Assembly (NCBI GenBank): GCA_013812505.1
Contig: JACCTH010000079.1
Location: forward strand, 1-43,809
Direction of reading: 5' to 3'
Source: Acidimicrobiia bacterium
GTDB taxonomy: Bacteria; Actinomycetota; Acidimicrobiia; Spongiisociales; ZC4RG35
DNA: 43,809 bases
A program made the translations under genes and the position numbers. This document shows positions 33,201 to 39,505 of this stretch, one piece after another. Positions within the stretch are counted from its first letter, which is position 1. Every line of letters begins with the position of its first letter. The notes under the pieces were generated by a model. That model made no database searches. It was not told where the DNA came from and worked only from the letters and a program-made list of their open reading frames with translations.

Positions 33201-33695
33201 GGCCGCTTCTTCGATCACTGCCCGGTGCTCCTCAGGGCCGGCACTGAGAATCGAGTCGACCTGACCCTGATTGATGATGATGTGCTGATGGCGCCCCACT
33301 CCGGAATCGCTGAGCAACTCGGTGACGTCGAGCAACCGGCAGGCCATGCCGTTGATCTCATATTCAGAAGACCCGTCGCGAAAGAGGCGGCGAGTGATGG
33401 CGACCTCGTCAAGGTCGAGCGCCATTTGGCGAGCGTTGTTATCGAAAACCACCGTCACTTCGCTGCGGTTGAGCGCGGGCCGGGTGGCTGTTCCGGCGAA
33501 GATGACATCGTCCATCCGAGCCGTTCGGAGCGAGCGCGGCGCCTGAGTGCCCAGAACCCAGTGGATGGCGTCGACCAAATTGGATTTTCCAGAGCCGTTC
33601 GGCCCCACCACCACCGACACGCCGGGACGAAACTCGAGCCGCGTCCGATCGGCGAACGACTTGAACCCGGCCACCTTCAATGTCTTCAAATACAA
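30282..33695 (-). CDS. smc: Chromosome segregation ATPase SMC
   Basis: The 1137-aa protein has Walker A GPNGSGKSNLVDAIHWVLG at 31-49, a Q-loop region, long coiled coils either side of a hinge at about 490-620 (ALGPWADAIAF ... RGRPGGLLS), the signature LSGGERSLAALAFLF at about 1043 and Walker B FYILDEVEAALDD. It organises the chromosome with ScpA/ScpB, not seen here. The start is TTG at 33695 (MYLKTLKVAGFKSFA), preceded by CAGGTG. Position next to ftsY is common. Confidence 0.97.
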   Translation of the reverse strand: MYLKTLKVAGFKSFADRTRLEFRPGVSVVVGPNGSGKSNLVDAIHWVLGTQAPRSLRTARMDDVIFAGTATRPALNRSEVTVVFDNNARQMALDLDEVAITRRLFRDGSSEYEINGMACRLLDVTELLSDSGVGRHQHIIINQGQVDSILSAGPEEHRAVIEEAAGILKHKLRKERAMRRLERTDEDLVRLTDILAEVSRQMRPLKRQAEAADRHGALVSEVRSLALFLAGEELRQLDGTLEDARTSQTELSAALAAARTLNAHLESEIDSTARAVSDRQEAIDRDSEAAARLETTTERLRRVAQVAKERHRNARSRRQGADERRNDLEEEQLLLQREIVETDALCQHASNQSGQDEATFRLLEEQERSLADQADLSAEGALAVVQGEQRSLVAADERDRHELAQIEHRLSVVGEQIEAEKKTVTDVDQEMLDLDALVGKAQDRYDTAAASRRREQEAWETAQLDEQERRLDAAAALARRDAIAASEAGPADVQRIVANGQGALGSLTSLWNVSPEWLPAVNAALGPWADAIAFEDATDLAVAIASLKAIGGGGQSAVRGRPGGLLSAPKALEHGIEPLIDLIGATGFEIAVALLGDVVVVDGWIAAWAFAKDQPELRVVTPEGDLFTVDGIRLAPTAKPEMLKAANFELDRAEVGLAKARSRMTSMRRQFEASRAAEREALETLESLEARLAGITEARGRTKRMVAELAGEHLRLEQRQGLLDNVIAERQLAIERLGPTISALEGEEAERQRLMADITERRWQMASAKEEARVAWQEAERTLSAASERLGLLRGRQQTVEEELAARGGGSASDADLARLQSIEFLAVRAIEVIRHKIGVLRERQAVGREQLRIAELELSRQRSDLSRAKDEIESHRDTLSTLAIVEAEARVRREAVAEGLRRDLDTDEDAALGANAIAGDNLSELLVQRQAELRRMGAVNPLAAEEYRELAERHNFMAGQLEDLEKSRSELRQVMRALDEEIQVRFSSAFEEVAAAYQDYFGVLFPGGAGRMRLTDPGQPLTSGVEIEAQPMGKKIGDLSLLSGGERSLAALAFLFGVFRARPSPFYILDEVEAALDDSNLRRFLRLVDTFRGESQLVLITHQQQTMEVADVLYGVTMEPGGSSQVLSRDLAILNI

Positions 33696-33727
33696 GAGTT
33701 ACACCTGTGTGATTCGGTTCCCGCAGG

Positions 33728-34003
33728 CTAGCGGATCAGGAAATCCTGGAGGTACCGATCGAGCGCCACCACCTCGGACTCGACCCCGGAAACCTCTGCC
33801 AGCGACGGGCCGATCCACAGCCAATCGAGCATCCGATCCACCGCTTCGGGCTCGCCCTGCAACCAGACCTCAACGGTTCGCTCACCCCAGACATTGCGAA
33901 CCCAACCCCAAAGGTTCAAAGATCGGGCAGTGCTCCGGGTGGCTTGCCGGAATCCAACTCCCTGCACATGTCCGCTGACGACAGCTTTGACCGCCTTGGT
34001 CAT
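33728..34003 (-). CDS. Acylphosphatase
   Basis: The 91-aa protein has the active-site signature GHVQGVGFRQATRSTARSL, with catalytic Arg in VGFR, and GWVRNVWGERTVEVWLQGE with catalytic Asn in RN. It hydrolyses carboxyl-phosphate bonds. The ATG at 34003 shares one base with the mutM stop (TGATG); the in-frame upstream extension lies inside mutM. It follows mutM and precedes smc, a frequent order in actinobacteria. Confidence 0.94.
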   Translation of the reverse strand: MTKAVKAVVSGHVQGVGFRQATRSTARSLNLWGWVRNVWGERTVEVWLQGEPEAVDRMLDWLWIGPSLAEVSGVESEVVALDRYLQDFLIR

Positions 34004-34827
34004 CAGACCTGGCAATCGGGGCAATAGAACGAGGAACGGCCGCCGATTACGAGCCGTTCGATCGGGGTGCCACATCGCCGGCAAGGATCGCCCTCTCGTC
34101 CATAGACAAAGAGCTTGCGCCGATACTCGCCACTTCGACCTTCGGGGCTGCGATACCCAGACTTGGACAACGAGGTTCCCCCGGCAGCGATTCCTGCCTT
34201 CAGGATCGGCCCGATCGCCTTTCGAACCTTCGTCATCTCCTGTCCGCTGAGGTCCCCGCCGCGACGAGTTGGACGCACCCCGGCGCGAAACAGCACCTCG
34301 TCGGCGTAGATGTTGCCAAGCCCCGCAACGATCCGTTGATCGAGGAGGAGTGATTTGATCGGCGCTTTCCTCCCGTTGAGTCGCGCCGCCAGTTGTGGAG
34401 TCCGCGGCAGATCGATGAAGGCGTCCCGCCCCAACCGCAGCTCGGCTTCGAGCTCGTCTGGGGTGAAAACGGCGATGAACCCGAACGTGCGCGGATCGAT
34501 GAACCGGATCTCGTCGCCCCGGTCGGTTCGCGCAATGAAGTGAGTATGGGCGATCTCCTGATCCTCCGGCGAGACGATGAGGAATCGCCCGGACATGCCG
34601 AGATGCATCACCCAGGTGAGCTCGGACTCGAGCCGGCCGAGGATGAACTTTCCGTGCCGATCGAGCCGATGGACGAGCTGTCCTTTGAGTCGATCCACTA
34701 CGTCCTGGGGGTTCTCGTTACGTCGCCCGGTACGGGGATGGCGAATCTCAGCCTCGACAATCCGCCGCTCCTCCAGATAGGGCGCCAGCAGCCGGCGCGT
34801 CGTCTCAACCTCGGGTAGCTCGGGCAC
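34003..34827 (-). CDS. mutM: Formamidopyrimidine-DNA glycosylase
   Basis: The 274-aa protein excises 8-oxoguanine and FapyG. It has catalytic N-terminal Pro2-Glu3 in PELPEVETTRR, the DNA-contacting lysine in HGKFILGRLE, HLGMSGRF, and the helix-two-turn-helix GLGNIYADEVLFRAGV. The C-terminal zinc finger is CRRCGTPIERLVIGGRSSFYCPDC. The start is GTG at 34827. It is divergent from the DtxR gene over 51 bp. Confidence 0.97.
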   Translation of the reverse strand: MPELPEVETTRRLLAPYLEERRIVEAEIRHPRTGRRNENPQDVVDRLKGQLVHRLDRHGKFILGRLESELTWVMHLGMSGRFLIVSPEDQEIAHTHFIARTDRGDEIRFIDPRTFGFIAVFTPDELEAELRLGRDAFIDLPRTPQLAARLNGRKAPIKSLLLDQRIVAGLGNIYADEVLFRAGVRPTRRGGDLSGQEMTKVRKAIGPILKAGIAAGGTSLSKSGYRSPEGRSGEYRRKLFVYGREGDPCRRCGTPIERLVIGGRSSFYCPDCQV

Positions 34828-34878
34828 GGGAGGAAGCTAAGCATCGTTTCTCCCCCGGAGGAGGGGTACCCTTCACGC

Positions 34879-35559
34879 ATGTCCGAGGATGCCTATACCG
34901 CCACCTACCGGGAGTACGTGGCCGCGATCTTCGAGGTTGGTGAGGAGGGCCTGCCGGTGATTCAGGCGCGGATCGCCGAATGGTTAGGGGTAAGCCGCGC
35001 CTCGGTATCAGAGATGATCCGGAAGATGGAGTCAGACGGGTTGGTCTCGGTCAATAGTGAGATCACCCTCACCCAGGCTGGACGCCACCTCGCCGAGGTC
35101 GTAGTTCGCAGGCACCGACTCGCAGAACGATTCCTCAGCGAGGTGCTCGGGCTGCCGTGGGTGAAGGTCCACGCCGAGGCCGAGGTTTGGGAGCTGGCTA
35201 TTTCCGACGATGTCGAGGCAGCAATGCTCGCGAAGCTCGGCAGGCCGACCACCTGTCCACATGGCAACCCGATCCCCGGAGCCGGGTACCGACAACCCAA
35301 CCTGATGCAGATGTCGAAAATGCCAGCGAGAAAAGGATCGGACGAGCCGATGGTCTTGCATCGCATCTCAGAAGAGCTCGAGCTCGACAACGAGATCATG
35401 GGATTTCTCGACGACTCCGGTCTTCGTCCTGGAGCTTCAGTCGAACTCGTCACGCAGACAAGAGACGGCACCTTGACGGTCGCAGTCGGTCACGGTGAAC
35501 GGGTGGGCATCAGCCCGTTTATTGCCGAGCGGCTCTTTCTGGCCGCAACGCCGGTCTAG
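34879..35559 (+). CDS. DtxR/MntR-family metal-dependent repressor
   Basis: The 226-aa protein has an N-terminal winged helix (IAEWLGVSRASVSEMIRKMESDGLV), a dimerisation/metal domain with RRHRLAERFL and VHAEAEVWELAIS, CPHGNPIPG, and a C-terminal SH3-like FeoA domain from about 155. His79, Glu83 and His98 match the ancillary site of IdeR. At the primary site Met10 and Cys102 of IdeR correspond to Glu12 and Glu102, and His106 to Leu106 (alignment from memory), which suggests specificity unlike iron-sensing IdeR, possibly Mn. Its stop overlaps the convergent rnc stop by 4 nt. Confidence 0.9.
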   Translation: MSEDAYTATYREYVAAIFEVGEEGLPVIQARIAEWLGVSRASVSEMIRKMESDGLVSVNSEITLTQAGRHLAEVVVRRHRLAERFLSEVLGLPWVKVHAEAEVWELAISDDVEAAMLAKLGRPTTCPHGNPIPGAGYRQPNLMQMSKMPARKGSDEPMVLHRISEELELDNEIMGFLDDSGLRPGASVELVTQTRDGTLTVAVGHGERVGISPFIAERLFLAATPV

Positions 35560-36257
35560 TCGTTCTCGCCAGCTGTTAACGACGCCAGCGCGGCACGCGC
35601 CGCTTCCTGCTCCGCTTCCCGCTTGGAGGCGCCACTCCCCTCGCCCCGGACTTTCCCCCCGACACTGACGTCGGCATGGAACAGCTTGCGATGATCGGGC
35701 CCGCTTGCATCGACCACGTAAAGGGGTGATCTGCCGGAGGCGGCCAGCACTTCTTGCAGCCGGGTCTTGTAATCGGCGCCGCCAGGTCTCTGGGCCCGCT
35801 CTTCAATCCGATCCGCCCAAAGCCCCAGCACGACCGTCGATGCCTTTTCGAGATTGGAGTCGAGATAGATGGCGCCGATCACCGCTTCCATGGCGTTCGC
35901 GAGGATTGATGACTTCGCTCTCCCTCCGGTCACTTCCTCGCCATGGCCGAGTCGCAGGTAGTCGTGCAGCCTGACGTCGGCCGCAACCGCCGTGAGCACT
36001 TCCTTGCTCACCGAGGCTGCCCGGACTTTGGCCATCTCTCCTTCGCTCATCGATGGGTAGGTCGAGTAGAGATAAGAAGTGACAGAGAGCCCGAGGACGG
36101 CGTCGCCGAGAAACTCCAATCGCTCGTTGTCGGCCGTGTCGTCGTTCTCGGCCTGGAACGAGCGATGGGTCAACGCCGCTTCGAGCACCGCCAGGTTGGA
36201 GAATTGATAACCGAGGGTTTCCTCCAGGTTGCGATCAGACGGACGTAACTGAGTCAT
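35556..36257 (-). CDS. rnc: Ribonuclease III
   Basis: The 233-aa endonuclease cuts double-stranded RNA, including rRNA precursors. The signature NERLEFLGDAVLGL is at 44-57, the second acidic helix is in ANAMEAVIGAIYLDS, and a dsRNA-binding domain (YKTRLQEVLAASG ... GSGASKREAEQEAARAAL) occupies about 155-228. The ATG at 36257 lies 23 nt inside plsX, an unusually long but plausible coupled overlap. Confidence 0.96.
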   Translation of the reverse strand: MTQLRPSDRNLEETLGYQFSNLAVLEAALTHRSFQAENDDTADNERLEFLGDAVLGLSVTSYLYSTYPSMSEGEMAKVRAASVSKEVLTAVAADVRLHDYLRLGHGEEVTGGRAKSSILANAMEAVIGAIYLDSNLEKASTVVLGLWADRIEERAQRPGGADYKTRLQEVLAASGRSPLYVVDASGPDHRKLFHADVSVGGKVRGEGSGASKREAEQEAARAALASLTAGEND

Positions 36258-37239
36258 TCCTGTCCACCACCCGGCGCAGGCGATCCCGCACCCGGGCAAC
36301 GAGGTCCTGATCGAGACCGGCTCGAGCCATGCGCAGCGCGTTGTAGGTCGCCACTCGTCCTGACGAACCGTGCGCGATCACGACGACCCCGTTGACCCCG
36401 AGCAAATGGGCGCCACCGGTGTTTTCGTAATCGAGTTGATGTCGAATCGGTCGCACCGCCGCCGCCACCTGCTCCACCAGCTCGGGCGGCAACGATGACA
36501 CCGCTTCTACCACCATGTCGGCGACCATCGCGGCCACGCCTTCGGTTGTCTTAAGCGCGATGTTGCCGACGAATCCATCGGTTACAAAGACGTCGGCCCG
36601 GCCGGTCCCGATGTCCCTGCCTTCGACGTTGCCGACAAAGTTGAGGCTGGACTCGTCCAAGAGCTTGTAGGCGTCCTTCTCGAGACCCCGTCCCTTGCCA
36701 GGCTCTTCGCCATTGTTGAGGAGACCTATTCGTGCGCTAGCCAGTCCAAAGAACACCTCGGCAGCAACCGAGCCCATGATCCCGAACTGGAGGAGATGTT
36801 CGGCTTTGACTTCGAGGTTGGCTCCGCAGTCGAGGATCAGGATTGGTCCGGCCGGGGTGGGAATGACCGAGGCAAGCGCCGGACGATGGATTCCCTCGCT
36901 CCGCCCAATGACGATGGCCGCCGCCGCCATCGCCGCCCCCGTCGAGCCGGCGGAAACAAAAGCTCCCGCCTCACCTGCCTTGACGAGACGGGCAGCAACA
37001 CTGATCGACGAGTTTGGCTTCTCACGCAAGGCTCGCGCCGGATCTTCACCCATCTCGATCTGCTCGCTGGCGTCGACGATTGGAAGATCGATATCGTGGC
37101 CTTCGAGCTCTTGGTAGATCGCGTCGCGCTCGCCCACCAGTAGCACATTCATCCCGTCTGCCGCTGCCATCACCGCTCCCGCCACGATCTCAGCTGGAGC
37201 CCGGTCGCCGCCCATCGCATCCAGGGCGATTGCCGTCAT
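36235..37239 (-). CDS. plsX: Phosphate acyltransferase PlsX
   Basis: The 334-aa enzyme converts acyl-ACP to acyl-phosphate for phospholipid synthesis. It has IALDAMGGDRAPAEIVAGA, VSAGSTGAAMAAA, ILDCGANLEVKAEHL, GLLNNGEEPGKG and FVTDGFVGNIALKTTEG, all in order. The ATG at 37239 overlaps the rpmF stop by 4 nt. The arrangement rpmF-plsX-rnc is classic. Confidence 0.96.
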   Translation of the reverse strand: MTAIALDAMGGDRAPAEIVAGAVMAAADGMNVLLVGERDAIYQELEGHDIDLPIVDASEQIEMGEDPARALREKPNSSISVAARLVKAGEAGAFVSAGSTGAAMAAAAIVIGRSEGIHRPALASVIPTPAGPILILDCGANLEVKAEHLLQFGIMGSVAAEVFFGLASARIGLLNNGEEPGKGRGLEKDAYKLLDESSLNFVGNVEGRDIGTGRADVFVTDGFVGNIALKTTEGVAAMVADMVVEAVSSLPPELVEQVAAAVRPIRHQLDYENTGGAHLLGVNGVVVIAHGSSGRVATYNALRMARAGLDQDLVARVRDRLRRVVDRNDSVTSV

Positions 37240-37412
37240 TCGGTCTCTAAGACCTCGCGATCGCGATAGGTACCGCACGTCGGGCAGGCACGGTGCGGCA
37301 ACTTGACCGTGTTGCAACGAGGGCAGACGGAGGTGGGGGGCTTTCGGACCTTCCACGACGACCGGCGCGAATGCGTACGCATGCGCGAGCTTTTCTTCTT
37401 TGGCACCGCCAT
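37236..37412 (-). CDS. rpmF: 50S ribosomal protein L32
   Basis: The 58-aa zinc-type L32 begins AVPKKKSSRMRTHSRRSSW and carries CPRCNTVKLPHRACPTCG with four Cys, so it is the zinc-binding (C+) form. The ATG at 37412 follows GGAAGACACC, giving a usable ribosome binding site. It is 11 nt downstream of yceD. Confidence 0.96.
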   Translation of the reverse strand: MAVPKKKSSRMRTHSRRSSWKVRKPPTSVCPRCNTVKLPHRACPTCGTYRDREVLETE

Positions 37413-37423
37413 GGTGTCTTCCT

Positions 37424-37921
37424 TCAGCTTTCGGATCCGAACAGTTGTCTCAACGCGGCAAAAGGTGACGAGGGCTCCTCGCCGTGCCCGGCGCAAGGGT
37501 CAGTATTCAAGTCGGCGCCACACTCAACACAAAGTCCGAGGCAGTCGCGCCGGCAGACCGGGTCGGCCGGGAGCGCCAACGACAGCTCGTCATGAACAAC
37601 TGGGCCAAGGTCGATCATCCCGTCAACCCAGATCGGCGATTCGTCTTCGCCTGGATGGCGCCCGAAGAGCTCGGACCATTCGGTTTCGATCGGACCCTCC
37701 CACTTCCGGAGGCAGCGGGCGCAGACGTGATCCGCCATGACCCCCGACCAGCCGTCGACCAAGACCCCGAGGCTGGTGGCGGTGACGTGGGCATAGGTTG
37801 CCGAGCTCGATGAGACGCTGCTCTCGCCGATCTCGAAGGTGAACTTGGCCTCGCCGTAGACCCAGCGATCAGCCCCGGGATGCCCGAGCAGGTCGGACAC
37901 TTGAAAGCAAAGGTTGTCCAT
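37424..37921 (-). CDS. yceD: YceD/DUF177 family protein
   Basis: The 165-aa protein has the YceD pattern, with DHVCARCLRKWEGPIETEWSELF in the middle and PVCRRDCLGLCVECGADLN near the C-terminus, likely a zinc site. YceD affects 23S rRNA accumulation in other organisms. It lies upstream of rpmF as usual. Its ATG overlaps the stop of the DivIVA-like gene (TGATG). Confidence 0.92.
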   Translation of the reverse strand: MDNLCFQVSDLLGHPGADRWVYGEAKFTFEIGESSVSSSSATYAHVTATSLGVLVDGWSGVMADHVCARCLRKWEGPIETEWSELFGRHPGEDESPIWVDGMIDLGPVVHDELSLALPADPVCRRDCLGLCVECGADLNTDPCAGHGEEPSSPFAALRQLFGSES

Positions 37922-38421
37922 CAGTCGTAAGGAACCTCGGGCGGTTTGGGACGGGCGCGGTAGAACTCGTCGCGAGTGAAATGGACGCGGCCCAGCAGCT
38001 CGGTAAGGAGCGTCTCGATTCGGGAAAGGTGGCCATCGATTTCGTCTTCGGCTTCGAGCCTCATCCTGCGGGAATCACCTTCAGCTCGCCGGACGAGCAC
38101 GTTGGCTTCCTCTACGGCCTCGGCCAGCACATGGTTATCAGATACAAGGCGACGCGATTCGGCATTGGCCTTGTCGGTGATCTCTTTGGCTCGCTCGTTA
38201 GTGCGGGCGATAAAAGCTTCGCGTTCGCGGACCATCCAGCGCGCCGCCCGCAGCTCATTCGGGAGCTCAGCCTGGAGCTTTTGCAGACGGGCGAGCAGCA
38301 TGTCGCGATCGATCAATACGTTGCTTGACAACGGCACCGACTTGGCTTCCTGTACCTCGGCAACGAGCGATTCGAGGATCTCGAATATGCTCTCGTCGCT
38401 TTCGTAGAGGTGATCGGTCAT
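37921..38421 (-). CDS. Small DivIVA-like coiled-coil protein
   Basis: The 166-aa acidic protein starts MTDHLYESDESIFEILESLVAEV and has a long predicted coiled coil from about 50 to 145 (DMLLARLQKLQAELPNELR ... ERAKEITDKANAESRRL ... DEIDGHLSRIETLLTELL). Comparable short proteins between coaD and yceD are typical of Actinomycetota and are annotated as DivIVA- or ATPase-like. A role at the pole/septum is plausible but untested. The ATG at 38421 overlaps the coaD stop by 4 nt. Confidence 0.82.
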   Translation of the reverse strand: MTDHLYESDESIFEILESLVAEVQEAKSVPLSSNVLIDRDMLLARLQKLQAELPNELRAARWMVREREAFIARTNERAKEITDKANAESRRLVSDNHVLAEAVEEANVLVRRAEGDSRRMRLEAEDEIDGHLSRIETLLTELLGRVHFTRDEFYRARPKPPEVPYD

Positions 38422-38882
38422 AGCCGCTCCTTCAAGATCCGCTGCACAGACGGCGGAACGAGACTCTCGACGTCGCCTCCCAACCGTGCCACCTCCCGCA
38501 CGAGCGACGAGGAGAGGTAGCTCCACTGCGGGTTGGTCGGGATGAAAAGAGTCTCGACTCCGGAGAGAGTCCGGTTCATCTGCGCCATAGCCAGCTCGTA
38601 GTCGAAATCGCTCAGGGCTCGCAAACCCTTGACCACTACGTCGACCGACTTGGAACGAGCGAAATCCACCAACAGCCCCTCGAAGGCCTCGACCTCGGCC
38701 TTGCCGTCGATCAGGTCGGAAAGCACCTCGACTCGTTCTTCGGCCGAAAGGAGCGGCGTCTTCGACGGATTGCTTACCACTCCCACCACGACGTGGTCGA
38801 AGGAGTCGATCACCCGCGCGATGACATCGAGATGGCCGTTGGTAGGAGGGTCAAAACTTCCAGGGCAGAGGGCGGTGGTCAG
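38418..38882 (-). CDS. coaD: Phosphopantetheine adenylyltransferase (CTG start)
   Basis: CoaD adenylates 4'-phosphopantetheine for CoA synthesis. The N-terminal motif LCPGSFDPPTNGHLDVIARV (with the TxGH site) is encoded at 38870-38811, upstream of the first standard start (GTG 38813). An in-frame TGA lies 27 nt upstream of the conserved start region, with no ATG, GTG or TTG between. CTG at 38882 has a GGAG five bases before it and gives MTTALCPGSFDP, 154 aa, close to family length. Further signatures are VKGLRALSDFDYELAMAQMNR and YLSSSLVREVARLGGDV. Confidence 0.9.
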   Translation of the reverse strand: MTTALCPGSFDPPTNGHLDVIARVIDSFDHVVVGVVSNPSKTPLLSAEERVEVLSDLIDGKAEVEAFEGLLVDFARSKSVDVVVKGLRALSDFDYELAMAQMNRTLSGVETLFIPTNPQWSYLSSSLVREVARLGGDVESLVPPSVQRILKERL

Positions 38883-38903
38883 ATCAGCTCCGTTTCGTCG
38901 CGC

Positions 38904-39470
38904 TCATTGTGCCGCGGCCTGGGTGGAAGGCGCGGCAACCCGGTAGAGGACGGTATCGCCATATCGATAGACTCCGGCTTCGGCCCAGCCCTTCGGCAAA
39001 ATCGGCAACGGATCGGGGTGACGGCGGTGAACCACCATCTCCGCCGCTTCCGCCGCCACGCTGGCAGCCGTCTCCATCTCGCCCGCCACGACTGCAGTCG
39101 GCAGCGACCACGGAGGGTCGAGGAAGAGGAGGTGGAAACTTTCAGCCGGTGGGCGGGCCAGGAAGCCGGCCACCGATAATCCGCTCACGACGGCGCGGTG
39201 CTCGAACCCAACCGAAGCCAGATTTCGGCGCAAAGCCGCGAGGGCCTCGCGACCGTTCTCGACGAAGACCGCTCGCCTGGCGCCACGCGACAGCGCTTCG
39301 ATGCCAAAGCTCCCCGACCCCGAATAGAGGTCGAGCACTTCAGCCTCCTCAACCCGATCAGCGATCGCCGAGAAGATCCCTTCCCGCGCCCGATCGGTGA
39401 GCGGACGGGTGGCGGCGGCGGCCGGCGCCAAGAGCCGTTGTCCTTTGGCCTCCCCGGCAATGACCCGCAT
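38904..39470 (-). CDS. rsmD: 16S rRNA (guanine(966)-N2)-methyltransferase RsmD
   Basis: The 188-aa Rossmann methyltransferase modifies G966 of 16S rRNA. It has MRVIAGEAKGQRL, the TRPLTDRAREGIFSAI motif, VLDLYSGSGSFGIEALSRGA (AdoMet loop) and the catalytic LLFLDPPW (usually DPPY/F). The ATG at 39470 gives the family N-terminus. It leads the coaD-DivIVA-yceD-rpmF-plsX-rnc series. The RsmD stop is 21 nt before the coaD CTG. Confidence 0.94.
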   Translation of the reverse strand: MRVIAGEAKGQRLLAPAAAATRPLTDRAREGIFSAIADRVEEAEVLDLYSGSGSFGIEALSRGARRAVFVENGREALAALRRNLASVGFEHRAVVSGLSVAGFLARPPAESFHLLFLDPPWSLPTAVVAGEMETAASVAAEAAEMVVHRRHPDPLPILPKGWAEAGVYRYGDTVLYRVAAPSTQAAAQ

Positions 39471-39505
39471 GAAGCGATTCAACCAGGGAAATACGGTGCT
39501 CCCAG

